DNA of 64,000 nt from Stratiolaelaps scimitus. Taxonomy: Eukaryota; Arthropoda; Arachnida; Mesostigmata; Laelapidae. The notes below the pieces were generated by a model. It was not told the origin of the DNA, made no database searches, and saw only the letters and a list, made by a program, of their open reading frames with translations. The stretch covers positions 612,001 through 676,000 of the forward strand of contig JABWDB010000048.1 of NCBI GenBank assembly GCA_019614645.1, given 5' to 3'. A program made the position numbers and the translations under genes. Below are positions 1 through 12,111 of the stretch, one piece after another (the first letter of the stretch is position 1; each line of letters begins with the position of its first letter).

Positions 1-1414
1 AGTTCGCGAACAATACCATCGTCGTAGTTGCGAGTAAAGATTTCTCTAAGGGGTTCAACTGCGGCAGGCCCCCTGCCTCTTATGAAGAGGTACGGAGAAG
101 CAGTCAGCTGGAATTTTTACATTTTATCTGGGTCAGTGTCATTTTTCAGCTACATATTGAACAAAAGGTGTTCTTCCTTGGCAGCGGGTAAGATCGGGGA
201 GGAGGCCGCACGAGCCGAACACACGTAGACAGAAACAAAGCCGACCAGAACCAATATACAACCTAACACAACCTCTTATCGTCTATTTAAAGGTATCGGA
301 ATGAGTTTCGAGCGCTGTTCTCACGTCGGCAACATGGATCACAAACATTGACTGGAACAGTTCGATTGCGAACTCAATTTCCATCACATGCCAACAATAA
401 CAATGCGACAATAACCGCCTCGTCGACAACAGCGGCCCTGAGCACAGCCGTGAAACCCCAAAGGATCACGACGACAGCTTACACAAGCCAGCAATGTGGC
501 TCTGCAAAATTGGAAATCCGCTGCAGCTCGGCGATTGTACACGAGCAAGAGCGGGGAGGGCCGAAACCAGCCACCGTTTAAGCCTGGCTACAAAAATACG
601 TCCGAGGGGGTGTGTCAATGTTTCAGTTCCATATCGATTTTGGTTGATTCAAAATTCATGTCGTATGTCATCGGCTGTGCTAGCGACGGTGGATGCAAGG
701 ACGAACGGAATGTTATGACGAGATCCAATCTTTAATGTCTTCCATCTATTAAAATTGAGTGCTACGAACGTGCTGAGCTTGTCACAAAGGTCGTGAGCAC
801 ACATGCTTGCCGGCGGTAACAGACGCCCAACGCCCAATATTACCACACCAACACGAAAACAAGTACGAGATAGAGATCAGACGGTCAACTTTTGTCATTG
901 GTTTTTATATAGTTTTCAATCGTACTGAGCCGTTTGATTGTCGTCGCATGTTTCAGCGCACATCAGGACCGCTACTAACCAATGTTGTGGGCCTTCCTGA
1001 GAACGAAACTCATTGTAAATGTTCAACATTCGGTAGTTTATTGAACGGAGGAAGGTGAGCTACCCAACAATACGAAGCGACGTTCTCTGACCCCGTGCAG
1101 AGCAAAAGGTTTACTGCCTTAGCCAGTTTATATGGCCCTTTTTATTCTCGGTGTAATCTTGAGAAATTTGTGCCGTATCGCAAAGAGGATTCATTATCGA
1201 GTCCTCACGAACAGGGTCCTCCAGCTTCAGCTGGATTCCCGTCACGATATATAAACTTTTGTCATTCCCTAGGTTATGCTCCATATAGAAGCTAGAATTC
1301 GCCGAGTCCTTTAAAGAATAATACCATAGGTATTATGAAAATCAACAATCGGCTCTGTTCGTAGAGATCACACATTTTGCACTGCGGCTGATGCCATTGA
1401 ACAACGGTCAGAGC
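1..1414. other. No gene or repeat recognised
   Basis: Mixed-composition sequence with short open frames only (for example 348-581, Asn/Thr-rich). I see no splice-supported coding or known repeat. Confidence 0.5.
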
Positions 1415-1556
1415 GGCGCCCGGACGGCGGCTCAGCCTCTGGTAAAAGGACACTGGCGGCCGCGAGTTGTCTCGCGACCTGGTGACACATTGGAAAACTG
1501 CTTAGGTTTTGCCAAAAAACTACAGTTCCTTTAATAAACGAATAAAACCTTAAGTT
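1415..1556 (+). mobile_element. SINE2 copy, diverged
   Basis: CGCCCGGACGGCGGCTCAGC, GGTAAAAGGACA and GCGGCCGCGAG match the tRNA-like part loosely. The end CAGTTCCTTTAATAAACGAA matches the family tail closely. Confidence 0.5.
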
Positions 1557-2071
1557 TTACATACACGAGAAACCCTTATCTTTACATACGTGAGATGTCG
1601 TTCAGCAACGGGCCGAAGTTGTAAAAAAAAAGTAAACACAAATTAGTTCAAAGAGAAGAGCCTATGTCTCGGGTTTCACCTTGCAGATAAATAATTGCAT
1701 TCTGTTACTAATATTCAAATGCATATAGGTCAGTGAACATCCCCTTATGAGAAGTAAGTCATATCATTTTCGTTGAGCTCGTCTTTGACCATTTCGCTTG
1801 CGATTAGTAAGAGGGCCACAGTGCATGATATCAACGAAAATAGGAATATGTCAATATTAATTGCATACATATTAGCAGACCACTGGTGGATAACTAGACC
1901 TGTTGATTTGACGATTGAAGAGGATTCAAGAGGCTTGTATGTCTATGAATATGAATGTGTTGATGGGCGTGTCTGTGTAGATGTGATAGTACTGAATTGA
2001 CTGACCGTCTCTCGGAAATGTTGGATCAAAATGTTGATTTGTTATGGCGAGAATCTCGAATAGCAGTGTAC

Positions 2072-2106
<35 letters not shown>

Positions 2107-2147
2107 CTATATTATAGATAGATAGATAGAGAGAGAAACCTAGACTT

Positions 2148-2181
<34 letters not shown>
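2072..2181. repeat. Two (AT)n runs separated by a GATA/GA tract
   Basis: AT runs at 2075-2103 and 2150-2181, with GATAGATAGATAGAGAGAGA between them. The second run holds the TA target of the mariner derivative. Confidence 0.85.
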
Positions 2182-2186
<5 letters not shown>

Positions 2187-2584
2187 CTGACCCAAAAAAG
2201 TGAGACTCATATCGTCTTTCGCCGTATGAAATTACGTCCTGGCTTAAGGCCAACAAGATTGAGCGATGGCATCACCCCCCCTATTCTCCCGATTGAAGCC
2301 CGTGTGACTATGGTTACATCCATCAGTTAAAGATGGCTATAGGTGGCCAACGGTGTGCAAACATAGATTTGCAAGTATAAAATAAATATATTTAAATAAC
2401 GAAGTTATAAATGGTAATAGAAATAGTGCATACCTATCCTTCATAAGGCTGCCAGAATTCTGGGACCAGTGTATAAATAAAAGAGGTGCACACCTCTAGC
2501 TCATACTAAAAAATCATTGTTTTAACTCGCTTAGTTCAGCCGATATTTGAAATGTATCTGTCTCATTTTTTTGGGTCAGCCTAA
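2182..2584 (+). mobile_element. Mariner-family deletion derivative (403 bp) with TIRs and TA target sites
   Basis: The left end starts TTAGACTGACCCAAAAAA, and the right end, read inward on the minus strand, starts TTAGGCTGACCCAAAAAA. Both are followed by (A/G)TGAGAC, and each end abuts a TA. Inside, the plus strand encodes HPPYSPD, a stop, then SPCDYGYIHQLKMAIGGQRC, the C-terminal block of mariner transposases (HPPYSPDLAPxDYxLF) around the last catalytic Asp. The rest of the transposase is deleted. It sits in an (AT)n tract, the usual TA target. Confidence 0.85.
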
Positions 2585-2614
2585 TATATATATATATATA
2601 GTGCTGTAACAGTT

Positions 2615-2740
2615 ATATTTATTCAAACATACAATAACTAGGAATTATTAGAGATTACCGGGGGTGATTAGCTGGGGACCGGGGCTGAGGCCGGCATTGT
2701 CCCGAAGAAGGCGATGGCATTGGCCTCTGTGCACTGCATT
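2615..2740 (-). mobile_element. Dispersed family D, copy 1 with AATAAA
   Basis: On the minus strand: GGCCAATGCCATCGCCTTCT, CGGGACAATGCCGGCCTCAG, then TATGTTTGAATAAATATA. It matches 13859-13975 and partly 16310-16365. It looks like the 3' end of a polyadenylated element. Confidence 0.55.
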
Positions 2741-3571
2741 ATGTATAGTTAAGACAACAAGAGCCATATATATATATATATGTATATAATTAGCCGAATT
2801 GAGTTGGTGTTCAACTTCAATAACTGATAACTCACTCCTGTTTTGTGCTAGAACGCTAAAACACCGACCAGTGATTAGCCGCTGGCTTGGCCGGACAGAT
2901 CGATTGTAATACCATGAACTCTACAATCGAGGCAATAAAGTCATAAATGTTGCCATGATATACGATAGACGTTATTATTGCTTGGATTATTATTAGTTAG
3001 CAACATTATCGAAGATAGACACAAAAGCACAAAATCTACAGATACGGACAAAACAGAGGAACAGTGAAATGTTGCGAACTAAAATCGACCGGTAAGTCGA
3101 CGTTTATTTCAGTTAAACACAGCTGAGGGTATATTTTTTCAGCCTTTGATCGAGGACCGGTAATGCAATTACTACCTGTGGAACAGTCAAGGTTAAAGGC
3201 GGATTCGAGCTTGGAAAAAGTTTATGTTTGAACATCGCGACGGGGGGGGGGGAAGAGTGGAGAGTAAAGACAATTATTCGAACAGTCTACAAGAGCCACG
3301 AGTGCATGATGATAATGATGTATATTTGAGCGTAAGGCTTTTTTGTTTAAAAGCTATTTCGATCGTCGTTGTGTAATGGTCAATATGACAAGTATGATTA
3401 CAGATGACGTGTCATCTAGTTGTCGCTATCGATAACAATTATTATTATTATTATAATTATTATCAAGTGTCGTATTGGGCGGGACGATTTAAAATGAAGG
3501 TCATAGAGTCGATTGTTTAAGTCGCATCCCCCCGAAAACGAAGCAGCTCCGCTGCTCTCTTCGATATTAAT

Positions 3572-3692
3572 AATGTTTTTTTTCCTGAGCTGACCCTCAG
3601 CTGTTCCCCTTTTATCTGACCTAGGCCTCAGCTCTTAACCTTTCGGTATTACTATGAGGACCTGTCGGGGCCACCTTTGGCCCTCTTCGATA
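3572..3692 (-). mobile_element. Dispersed family B, copy 1
   Basis: About 75-80% identical by eye to 5626-5742 (GAGCTGACCCTCAGCTGTTC, GGTATTACTATGAGGACCTG, TCGGGGCCACCTTTG). The T-rich left edge puts its 3' poly-A end on the minus strand. There the tail reads AGCTGAGGGTCAGCTCAGGA, a stem-loop like that of SINE1. Confidence 0.65.
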
Positions 3693-3805
3693 TTACACAT
3701 AAAGATGTATATATATATATATACACTCATTTTACTAGGAATAACCTAAGTTGTACTCTCAAACAACTAGACTCTTCAGTGTCACGGTTCAACAGGCTAG
3801 CACAA

Positions 3806-3962
3806 CCACACAGGCTTTACACCGAGAGTGAAGATTAAGTGGGGCGTGAGTTTAGTGGGGCAGGTCTGCCACTCCACCAGGCAGGAGTCCCACAGTACCA
3901 TGGCAAATACCTTCGTTGTGAGGCCTGGTCTGCATGAGCATTCTCCGTCATAAAAAAAAAGG
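3806..3962 (+). mobile_element. Dispersed family C, copy 1 with poly-A
   Basis: It shares with 21484-21611 the blocks AAGTGGGGCGTGAGTTTAGT, GGAGTCCCACAGTACCATGG and GGTCTGCATGAGCATTCTCC, followed by AAAAAAAAA. Retroposon-like; no tRNA boxes seen. Confidence 0.6.
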
Positions 3963-4591
3963 TATAACCTAGATAGGTATAACACGTGAGTACTTTATAA
4001 AAAAATAAAACACGTGAACATTAAATGATAAATATATATATATATATATATATATATTATTTGATAGATCATATCTTGCCTAGATGTATATTCGTTCTCT
4101 ACGGAGAAATGTATTATAATTATAGGCACGCTGACTTGATGCTTCCATAGGCCGGTGGCCACAGGAGGTCTGAGTTGTCCTGGCACGACGTGGTGAAGAC
4201 ATATGGGTGAGAAAGGCACTTCTCAAGCGTTATAAAAATTGCGACTCCTTTAATTATACGCCATAAACCTTTAAAATAACTGCCTTATGAATTACTTTTT
4301 GAGTTGGTTCTTGTATTTCTGTTAACGACTCTAAACAGAAGTACAACAAATAACAGTAATCTCTGTGTTCCGTCTTAGTTTCGAATAGGTTTTTTTAGTG
4401 GGTCCACTAAAGAGCCATAAACGTGTCGTGCGTCGAAGTGGCTCATGTCCGTTGAACATCACCGTTGACACTCTAACCGAAAGGGAGCATCACTCGACTA
4501 CCGACTTTGTATCCAAACAAAATTCTGTCGGAACGAGACTGAAGCGAACCTGTGGCGTCACAAAATCGGACCGTATACGATACATACACCC

Positions 4592-4641
<50 letters not shown>
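4592..4641. repeat. (AT)n microsatellite
   Basis: About 50 bp of TA repeats with one C interruption. Confidence 0.9.
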
Positions 4642-4645
<4 letters not shown>

Positions 4646-4889
4646 GTCTATAAAACACGCGTAATAAACCACGATAGGCCTTGCGCGTCAGTCCGATGCG
4701 ACTAAACTCTTGCCAAACCAAACAGTTCTCCCAGCCGCGGGTCGAATTGCCACTTACCACGACCACTTACCACTTGTGTAGTTCAGCCGGCGTGGGACAC
4801 GCAGGGATGTACTTCAGTATATTGGCCCGCCATTGAATATTTTGGAGGTACAATACACGAACCATATTAAACAAACGAAAACTTTTTCG

Positions 4890-5025
4890 ACGGCTGAACT
4901 CTCTCAGCCTTAAACATTGAACTCAGTTTAAGAGACCGCTTTCGCGGTACTTAAATAGGAGGGACCCCTTCACAGGTGTAACAGGGGTCATGATCAAACC
5001 CGTGCAGGCACCTGCGCGTCTCATA
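4890..5025 (-). mobile_element. SINE1 copy
   Basis: It matches the 3' part with the GGCTGA..TCAGCC-type tail, the body and the B box (GATCAAACCCGTG on the plus strand). The body is diverged. Confidence 0.65.
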
Positions 5026-5187
5026 GAACCATAAGAGATATGGGCAGCACAGTATATGCAGATGAATCACGCTAGTAGTCATAGGAGACTAAGTTACCCG
5101 GCTATAGAACACTAGCCGGGGTACAGTACACATCTTCCCGAGAAATCGAAGTAATGCCAAGCGTAAAGCAGACTCTGGGGAAGAGAT

Positions 5188-5345
5188 ACACTCTCAGCAG
5201 AGGATGGTGGTTTTAGCAGGCAGAGGCCTTTTGTCATCCACGTCAACCCCTCTGCACTGGATCGGCCCACTTTCATGGAGATTGGAAGGTGTCTCTGGTG
5301 GTAACTGTGCGTTTGAAGAAAATTTCCTCCTCTAAAAAAAAAGAT
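5188..5345 (+). mobile_element. SINE4 copy (3' part with poly-A)
   Basis: It shares with 54.3-54.6 kb the blocks TCTCAGCAGAGGATGGTGG, CACTGGATCGGCCCACTTTC and GTCTCTGGTGGTAACTGTGC, ending CCTCCTCTAAAAAAAAAGA. Confidence 0.65.
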
Positions 5346-5623
5346 GAATCACGCTGGTGAAGTTTGAATGTACAGATTTTTTCTTAACTAATTGGAAACA
5401 CCCTGAGGTTAAAAAAACCCGTGAGACAACCAATTCGAAAATGAAGCGGCGATTTTCATTTGGTAACTTAATTGATCAGCCAATTGCTCGACTAACTATC
5501 TCAAGGCGAAATTGGTAAACATTGCCATTTTGTCTTCCTCAACGTGGTTTACTGTTATGCACGCCGGAGAATTCTCTTCGGCCGAGTATTCCTTCGGATA
5601 ATAGATATTTTCATTGGGAGACG

Positions 5624-5742
5624 TATTATTTTTTTTTTCAAGCTGACCCTCAGCTGTTCCCCTATCTGACAGGCCTCAGCTCTTAATCTTTTAGGTATTA
5701 CTATGAGGACGTGTCGGGGCCACCTTTGCTTATTCTCTGCCT
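5624..5742 (-). mobile_element. Dispersed family B, copy 2
   Basis: It aligns with 3572-3692 over its whole length: a T run, the AAGCTGACCCTCAGCTG stem-loop, GCCTCAGCTCTTAA, and CGGGGCCACCTTTG at the far end. Confidence 0.65.
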
Positions 5743-5754
5743 TACTCGTACCTG

Positions 5755-5895
5755 ACAAGAATCCTCAGATAAAGAAAGATGATAAAGAACTCCAAAGATT
5801 CTCCGCAGCGCCTGACAGGATTTGAACCCAACACACACGTGTCCCTCCGGTCTAGTAGTCTAAGACGCTCACCACTAGACAACCATCCAGGGGAC
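5755..5895 (-). mobile_element. SINE3 copy (tRNA-derived)
   Basis: On the minus strand: GTTGTCTAGTGGTGAGCG (A box), then GGACACGTGTGTGTTGGGTT leading into a B box GGTTCAAATCC, and a TTCTTTATCT tail. It resembles the copy at 17.3 kb. Confidence 0.6.
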
Positions 5896-6544
5896 GGTAG
5901 GATACGTATTTACTAGGAAAATCTTCAAGTCAATTCATAGCTTGTTGATGGAGCGGCGATTTCACAGCGTTCTCGTTCAAAGTTCTATAAGGGTCTCGAA
6001 AAACAAATACAAATTTCGATCTTCTCGTTGTTGTTTTTCCGCGTTGCCGTCTCGCGCAAAGCCCCCCTCTAACGTCAGGGATTTCTCGGCGCTAATTCGT
6101 GTCATGGCAGAACTTACTAATGTCGAGGGGAGGCAAATTGCACACCTTCTTGAGGCCACGGCAGAATTTGGGCCTGCGATATTTACCGCCCTTTTTATTG
6201 AAGCGGAACGGCTTGTAGACGAACTCGACTATGTGCGAAACAGGTACATTGGCTGAATGGCCTACTATACCTTGTCCCTCGTGATGTGATACAAAGTAAT
6301 ATAAAGGACCTCTGAGAAGTGTCCAGGACTACACAGAAGCCTGTTCGGAGGCTCGGTCCTTCCTTGGGATGAATGCAGCAACTACCTTTAATAATCTATG
6401 AGAGGGACATTATACGCGAAGTCCCTTGGGTAGCTTACGACACCGCGCAATTAATTCTGCGACAGCTAACTAGAAGGGCAAGGCACCAAGATAATATAGA
6501 GTATTCTGACTTTTCACATAATTGCCACTATCGCATCTTTAGGT

Positions 6545-6625
6545 AGACGTTCGTAAATTGCGCCTTGCAACCGAACGAGACGTGTAGGTGCTCGGGTTCG
6601 ATCCCCACCCTTTACGCTACATTGA
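6545..6625 (+). mobile_element. SINE1 5' fragment, sense on plus
   Basis: It carries the tRNA-like part up to the B box (GGTTCGATCCCCACC). The similarity stops soon after, so the 3' half is missing. An A box is not clear. Confidence 0.55.
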
Positions 6626-6884
6626 CGCATCTCTGAATAGGCGAGATCCCAGTAGCACTCCCCACTGGCCGTGGCGATATCACGCACGAAGTCTGGTCGC
6701 GCCCGATGTTGTGGCCGATACTCTGCCTTTCTCGCTGCACCATACACACTACAATATCAACGTCGCCTAACTCCTAGAAGACATCGCTGCCTCTTTGCTG
6801 CCGCGAACATTGTTTCTCTTGTTATTGTCAGCTGAATCTCCGTATGACCTTGTCGTTATATAGTACCCAAAGTAAATGTTTTTG

Positions 6885-7065
6885 GGCTGAATCTCAGCCT
6901 GCTACACATCTAATTCGGTCTACGGTACAACTGCTTTCGGCGTTGCTTCCTGCCATGGACCTTTAAGACGGACCCTTCGAATGCAAATGCGCTCCGATTG
7001 CGATCAAACCCGTGTCTCCTCCGAAAGCAAGGCGAGCTCGAATGCACCACCAGGCTCCACTTTAT
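6885..7065 (-). mobile_element. SINE1 copy, near full length
   Basis: The tail (GGCTGAATCTCAGCC), body (TACAACTGCTTTCGGCG), B box (GATCAAACCCGTG) and A-box region (GAATGCACCACCAGGCT) are all present in order. Confidence 0.72.
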
Positions 7066-8820
7066 GTAATACCTACCGCTGCGTATTTACCTGACACGAA
7101 CCACTGTTCCCTTACCGATGGATATTACCATTGTTAACAGGGACTCTCGTATGGACTATGTAGTGTACTAATAATGCTTCGAAGTGGCTCCCTCCAGGGT
7201 ACCTCGGTACGCTGAAATATCTCACATTGTCTCGTATCAGTAACTGCACAATGAAAAGTTGTGCACATTGATGAGGAAACAGAGGGAAAAAGTAATGCCG
7301 GTATTTCTCCCAAAGGAGCAACACGAATGACACCGGATGTCCTCTCCTGGTTGATACGTCGATGGGAATCACTAAGCTTGTGCCGAGACCTCGCGGAGGT
7401 GAGGATGTCGTAAGGTCGACAATATGAAAACACATATGAGGCTGGATAATCTCACCGAATGATTGAATCCTTGATAGTTCCAGGCTGCAGCAACTGAGCA
7501 ATGTACAAGAAATATTGGTGAAAACATTTAAAGGGAAGGGTTTGATTGCATATATGTTTTATCGATCTCTATTTATCGATATAGAGTGGGTTTTCGTCCA
7601 CCAATTTGGTTTCAAGTGGTGACCCTCATTTTTTTTCTGCTATTCTGCCAACCCCTGTCGAGAACGCCTAAAGTGACCATGCACCGCGGAACTAAAGCTG
7701 CAATTGACAAAGGCGCGGGGAGGGGATAATGGCTGTGCAAAAGGTGAATGCTTGTGTGGTTCGATCCAGTTGTTCCAGAGTAAATTTCAACCCCGCACTG
7801 CTGCCGGTGTATGAGACAGATGCGGTCTGCATTCACACATTCGTGTAACGGTCCGTGCCCATTTGAACGGAACAGGAAATCTACGGAGAGTTCCATCAAT
7901 CTTTCCCGATCTCACAAGGAATCCCCTAGGAGATTGGCTACCGATGGGTGGCCAGTATTCTACCCCATGTCTGGCCATCTCCAACGGCTTCATTGATCAC
8001 CCACTGAACTGAAACCACTGAGCTCGCTCGAGGTACTGACACTGCTATATGTATGTACCCGGTTCAGCCTCCAAGTATCGATCGATTCCTGAGATTCTCG
8101 TGCAACAAACAGCTTGCTCAGATCTACACCAGCTCAGATCTACACCATCCTTTAATTGACACGGCATTCACGTACGGTGGTCAATGTCTTCTTAAAATGA
8201 CACCAGCCGGAACATATTTGAAAAACGGTCCAAAGGATTTGCAGTTGTATTTTTAGCTCGTCAGGAGAATTGCCAACAGGGGAACGGCTGAGGAACGGGC
8301 AGCCACCTTGGGGGCTTGAGGATGCCAAATAGGTGAAGTGTCCTTGAAACTGTACTACACTGTCGCGCAGCTTCAAGTCACTCCCGCATAGATTTCCTGT
8401 GTACGATATGATGCGCCAGAATGGCTGGATAGGTCGGAGTTGGAGAGGCCGAGAAGGGCCAGTGGCGACCCACTGGGGAGCCAGCCCACTCTCGTCTAGG
8501 ACCATTAGGAGGAGGACCTGGAGATGGGACTAGGAGGAAGAGCTACTACACTCCACTCTGCGCGTTTGGAGTCCTGCTGAGAGGCTGCTGATGCTCACGC
8601 GGTGTCTACCTCGCAGTGCCTATCTACCAGAGTATTTTCCTTCGCACTCGAGAGATTCTAAATCCGAACTTGGCTCCTGTACTTACCATTTTACAATTCC
8701 TACCCTTCCAGAACTGAACGAGCCAATTCAGATGTGGGCGTACGACTTCACACTGACGCCTGTAGGGCATCGGGCCGGTGTTCGTTTATCCAGGGCGCTC
8801 CCGGTATAGAAAGAAAGCAG
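7066..8820. other. No gene recognised
   Basis: Open frames of up to about 130 codons on both strands (7112-7501, 8152-8505) lack recognisable motifs or convincing splice sites. An 11-bp direct repeat (CAGATCTACAC) occurs at about 8120. Confidence 0.4.
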
Positions 8821-8866
8821 ACTCATTCAGGGCGATCAGGCAGGAAATTGATCGCCCTGAATGAGT
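8821..8866. repeat. Perfect 18-bp hairpin
   Basis: ACTCATTCAGGGCGATCA, a 10-base loop, then its exact reverse complement. There is no T run after it. Isolated; function unknown. Confidence 0.75.
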
Positions 8867-9649
8867 TAAACTCGATGTTGTCAGCGGCCGTGTGGACGTA
8901 ATCGAACAGTCACACTTTGTCTAACGACGTCCAGTGTCCACGACGACAACGACGGACACCAGCGAGATCAATGACCGGGCAATATTTCGTGGTCGGAGTT
9001 TCTCACTGTGACTACTTAGTTCCAGTCGAGATTGTGTATTAAGGACGAGGTAGAGACGGGCGTCAGACCAACATCCAGCCCGTGACTCTCCGTGCAATTT
9101 TCTACGGAAAATACGGATATTCCCCATGCTATTTGCGATGGCGCCCAATATCGTACGGGATACCTAGATTTAAAGTGCAACGAATTCCGCTAGAGAACAT
9201 AAGAGGGAAGCACTACCCACACGGCCATCATGTTCGATTCTACGCGAGAGCCTCTGACAAGTGGAAACGGTCAAAGATAAAAATATCTCGTCGAACTAAA
9301 AGGGGATGGCGGGCGTGTGTAAAGGCGGCGGCCGCTTCAATCGGAAGCTTTCTTCGAACCATTGTGGCTCTCTAATATTTTAGCCGCTTAAGTCTGTCGC
9401 TGTGTATTGGCCAGCAGGAGCATCGTCTTATGTGGATCTAGGTAGCAAACCTATGAAATATTAGAAGTTCATGTGGCCAGTTGACAATCTCAGGCAAGCG
9501 ATGTGGCATTTTTTGGATAAGTTCGTTGTTTGTGTATTGGCCGGGACCCCAATGAATCGACGGTAAGTCGTCGTCATGACCTGATTGCGGACCGTATGAA
9601 TGACCTCATTTGTACGCTGAACATTTTCATCTAGAACAGTAGGGGGGAA

Positions 9650-9745
9650 GCCGTCTTAGGAAGCCTTATGCCGAGACCAGTTTTACCGTGGACTGAGTTG
9701 AATGTGAAAAGGCGCTGAGAGTCAGATCCCGGAAACATTTGTATT
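9650..9745 (+). mobile_element. SINE1, 5'-truncated, sense on plus
   Basis: It begins inside the body (CCGTCTTAGGAAGCC) and runs through ACCGTGGACTGAGTTGAA to CTGAGAGTCAGATCCCGGAA. The tRNA-like part is absent, as expected for incomplete target-primed reverse transcription. Confidence 0.65.
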
Positions 9746-11842
9746 TATTTTGTCCACTTCTAGAGGAGGGCGGGGGAGGAGGCTAGACCGATGAATAAAT
9801 ATTTAGCAACAGACAAAAAATAGTCAAAACGAAAATTAGGGTAAGGTACTCAAAATTAGCAGTAATTAAATGTTAAAGTTTCAAACTCATTAGAGTTGAT
9901 ACAGATGAGGTTCGTATCTGAGAGACCTGGACAAGTGTGACACAAACACCAGCGTTTAACCTCAACATCCACTCTAACAATGTCTTATAAACTAAGCGAT
10001 TGAACAGGCGAACTGGATGCGTCGTAAGATAGATGTGATTATCTATTTTTTAACTTCAAAATTGTTAGTGCGATTTAGTGTAACGTTCAAATGAGCATTC
10101 CGCTAGCCTCGTGGGTAGCTATGGACGTCGCGGAGATAAGAAATAGTGAATGCGGATCAAGAGTGAGATCGAATGCTTTAAGGGGTCCTGTGACTGAGTT
10201 TGGTTCGTAGTTTCCTTAATGAACGTCAAGGCAAAACATCAAAGACCGCGCAAATTATCGCAAATTATTACCCCTGTTTAAGGTAATTAGCATATATAGA
10301 TAATTGCCGCACATGAAGGATTTCGACCTTATGCGAAACGGAGCAGAAGGTACTAACCAGCCGTGGGCATTCCTCGTTAGCGGCATTACCGTTACGACAG
10401 CGATCAATACATTTTGGTGCTGCGTTCGCCGAACCGTCGGACTGAGTTTTCTATCGAGAAGTGCTAATAGATTTGAACACTGTTTGTCAGAGCGAGAGAT
10501 GATGACCCGATGAGATGCGGGTCGTAAGAAACTGCAGCCTTCGGGCATCGGACGTCAGTGGGGATTCGTGCTGAAGGACGACTTCAAAGAATAACTAGAA
10601 CTAGACAGGGTGTGTCAGGCGATGAATCAGCTATCGTCCACCATCACGACTACGGCCAGATCAAAGCACTCCGAGGAAATATAACTATTGGATTGTCCTG
10701 GTCTAGCACGTATAGGCAGAAGCCGAATGGCTAACTCGACGCCGCCGGAGCGTGTGATACTCGACAGGAACTCAGACAGCAGATCAGAAAAACGTTGAGT
10801 TAAATTCGGGAACGCCGTCCGATGAGGTGAACTCTACTTTTAAACTCACCAAGCCAATTCCCATTCAGACGGGCAGACTCGGTGGTTAGGGGGCCTGGCT
10901 TCCTCAACGCTCAAAGGTCTCGGTAGTATCTCACAGTATCCATAGTATCCGACAGTGTTTCCAGATTTCACTCAAAGGGACACTTTTTTAGCTGGCGCAC
11001 CCCATTGATCACGTCCTATACATAACTAAATACAATAATATCACTCTCCTTCATGGGCTGATGCACCTTTTCTTCTCCATTGAAAAAGCTTCTTTTCTCT
11101 GGCAGACTGCGTTGTATTTTATTCAGGTTTTTTTTTAGATCAAAATTTCGATCAAACTGCGGTGTGCTCAACGGTGTGTAAGTAAGCGGCGACGGTCAGA
11201 GATTACCACGTGAGATATAGAGAGGTTACCCATTTGAAAAGAACTGTGTTAACTTCCGTTAACTAGTCAATAAAACACTTATCTTCACCATAGTGACATA
11301 ATCTCATAGCCTGTCGAGGGGCGAATGAATATCTCATTAAACACGTCGTATCTGACTCGTCCGAATGTTGTGTGCTGCTCACGCGGAAGTGGAAGATATT
11401 CGTTTAGTTAGTGAAGACCTTCGTAAACGAATATCTTATCTGACGTTTATTGTCTTGGCAAACCTTACAACAAAGATACACTGTTTTAATTCTCTCACCA
11501 TCAGTTTTTCTGCTGAAAACCGGGGGCGGGCGAAGCGTAGCAAAGAGACAGTACTCAAAATAACGCTTTAGATCAAGGATATGTGAAGTTATGAATGATA
11601 TAACAATAATAATAATAATAATAATAATGAACTTGATCCAAAGTAAACTTTGATGAGTTATTATCAAACCGTCGTCGAGTTTTGTGAAGTGTACGCACTA
11701 TGGGACTAGAGCTGAATAACGTGTTCAGCCTTTCCTACAAAGGCCTGACAGCAAAATCAAGCTGTCTCGGATGATGATAGTGCCGATAGATAACCAGCTG
11801 ACAGGCTTGGCATCGCTCATTGTCAGCTGCTGTTATTTCCAG
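9746..11842. other. No gene recognised
   Basis: A possible TFIIS-like or receptor motif was looked for in the 10.3-10.5 kb frames and not found. An (ATA)n run lies at 11605-11628. Confidence 0.4.
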
Positions 11843-12111
11843 CAACGTCCGGCTCGGATCAGACTCGTTTGCCTGGGATGTCCCCGTCACCTAAAAACGA
11901 AAGCCAGCGCTTGTCCATGGACAATGACACTCCCGAGTCATCGAACACCGCCGCAAACAGTCAAGGCCCGGGTCCACAATCTCGCCCTCGAACGAGCGAG
12001 TTTCTACGAAACGCTGCTCAGCGTTGCAGAGTGTGTAACCGACCCACTTCTTGCCCTTCAATATGCTGTCGCCTGCCGACGTCTGCCGATGATGACAATG
12101 GTGATTACTAG
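11843..12111 (+). CDS. Possible terminal exon, Ser/Pro-rich with Cys cluster
   Basis: After ctgctgttatttccag the frame reads TSGSDQTRLPGMSPSPKNES, a polar stretch, then RCRVCNRPTSCPSICC and an acidic end before TAG. Entry would need an upstream exon ending in phase 1, which was not found. A second frame of the same stretch is also open for about 160 codons, so the coding frame is not certain. No family is recognised. Confidence 0.33.

Noticed and set aside
4398..4766. Overlapping frames with Tyr-Ile repeats
   Set aside because: Produced by the (AT)n microsatellite.
5811..5890. Possible tRNA gene on minus
   Set aside because: The anticodon stem does not form with a 7-base loop, and a second diverged copy lies at 17.3 kb, so it is SINE3.
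5942..6256. 104-codon plus frame with an alpha-helical C-terminal half
   Set aside because: No start context, splice site or family recognised; kept out of the gene list.
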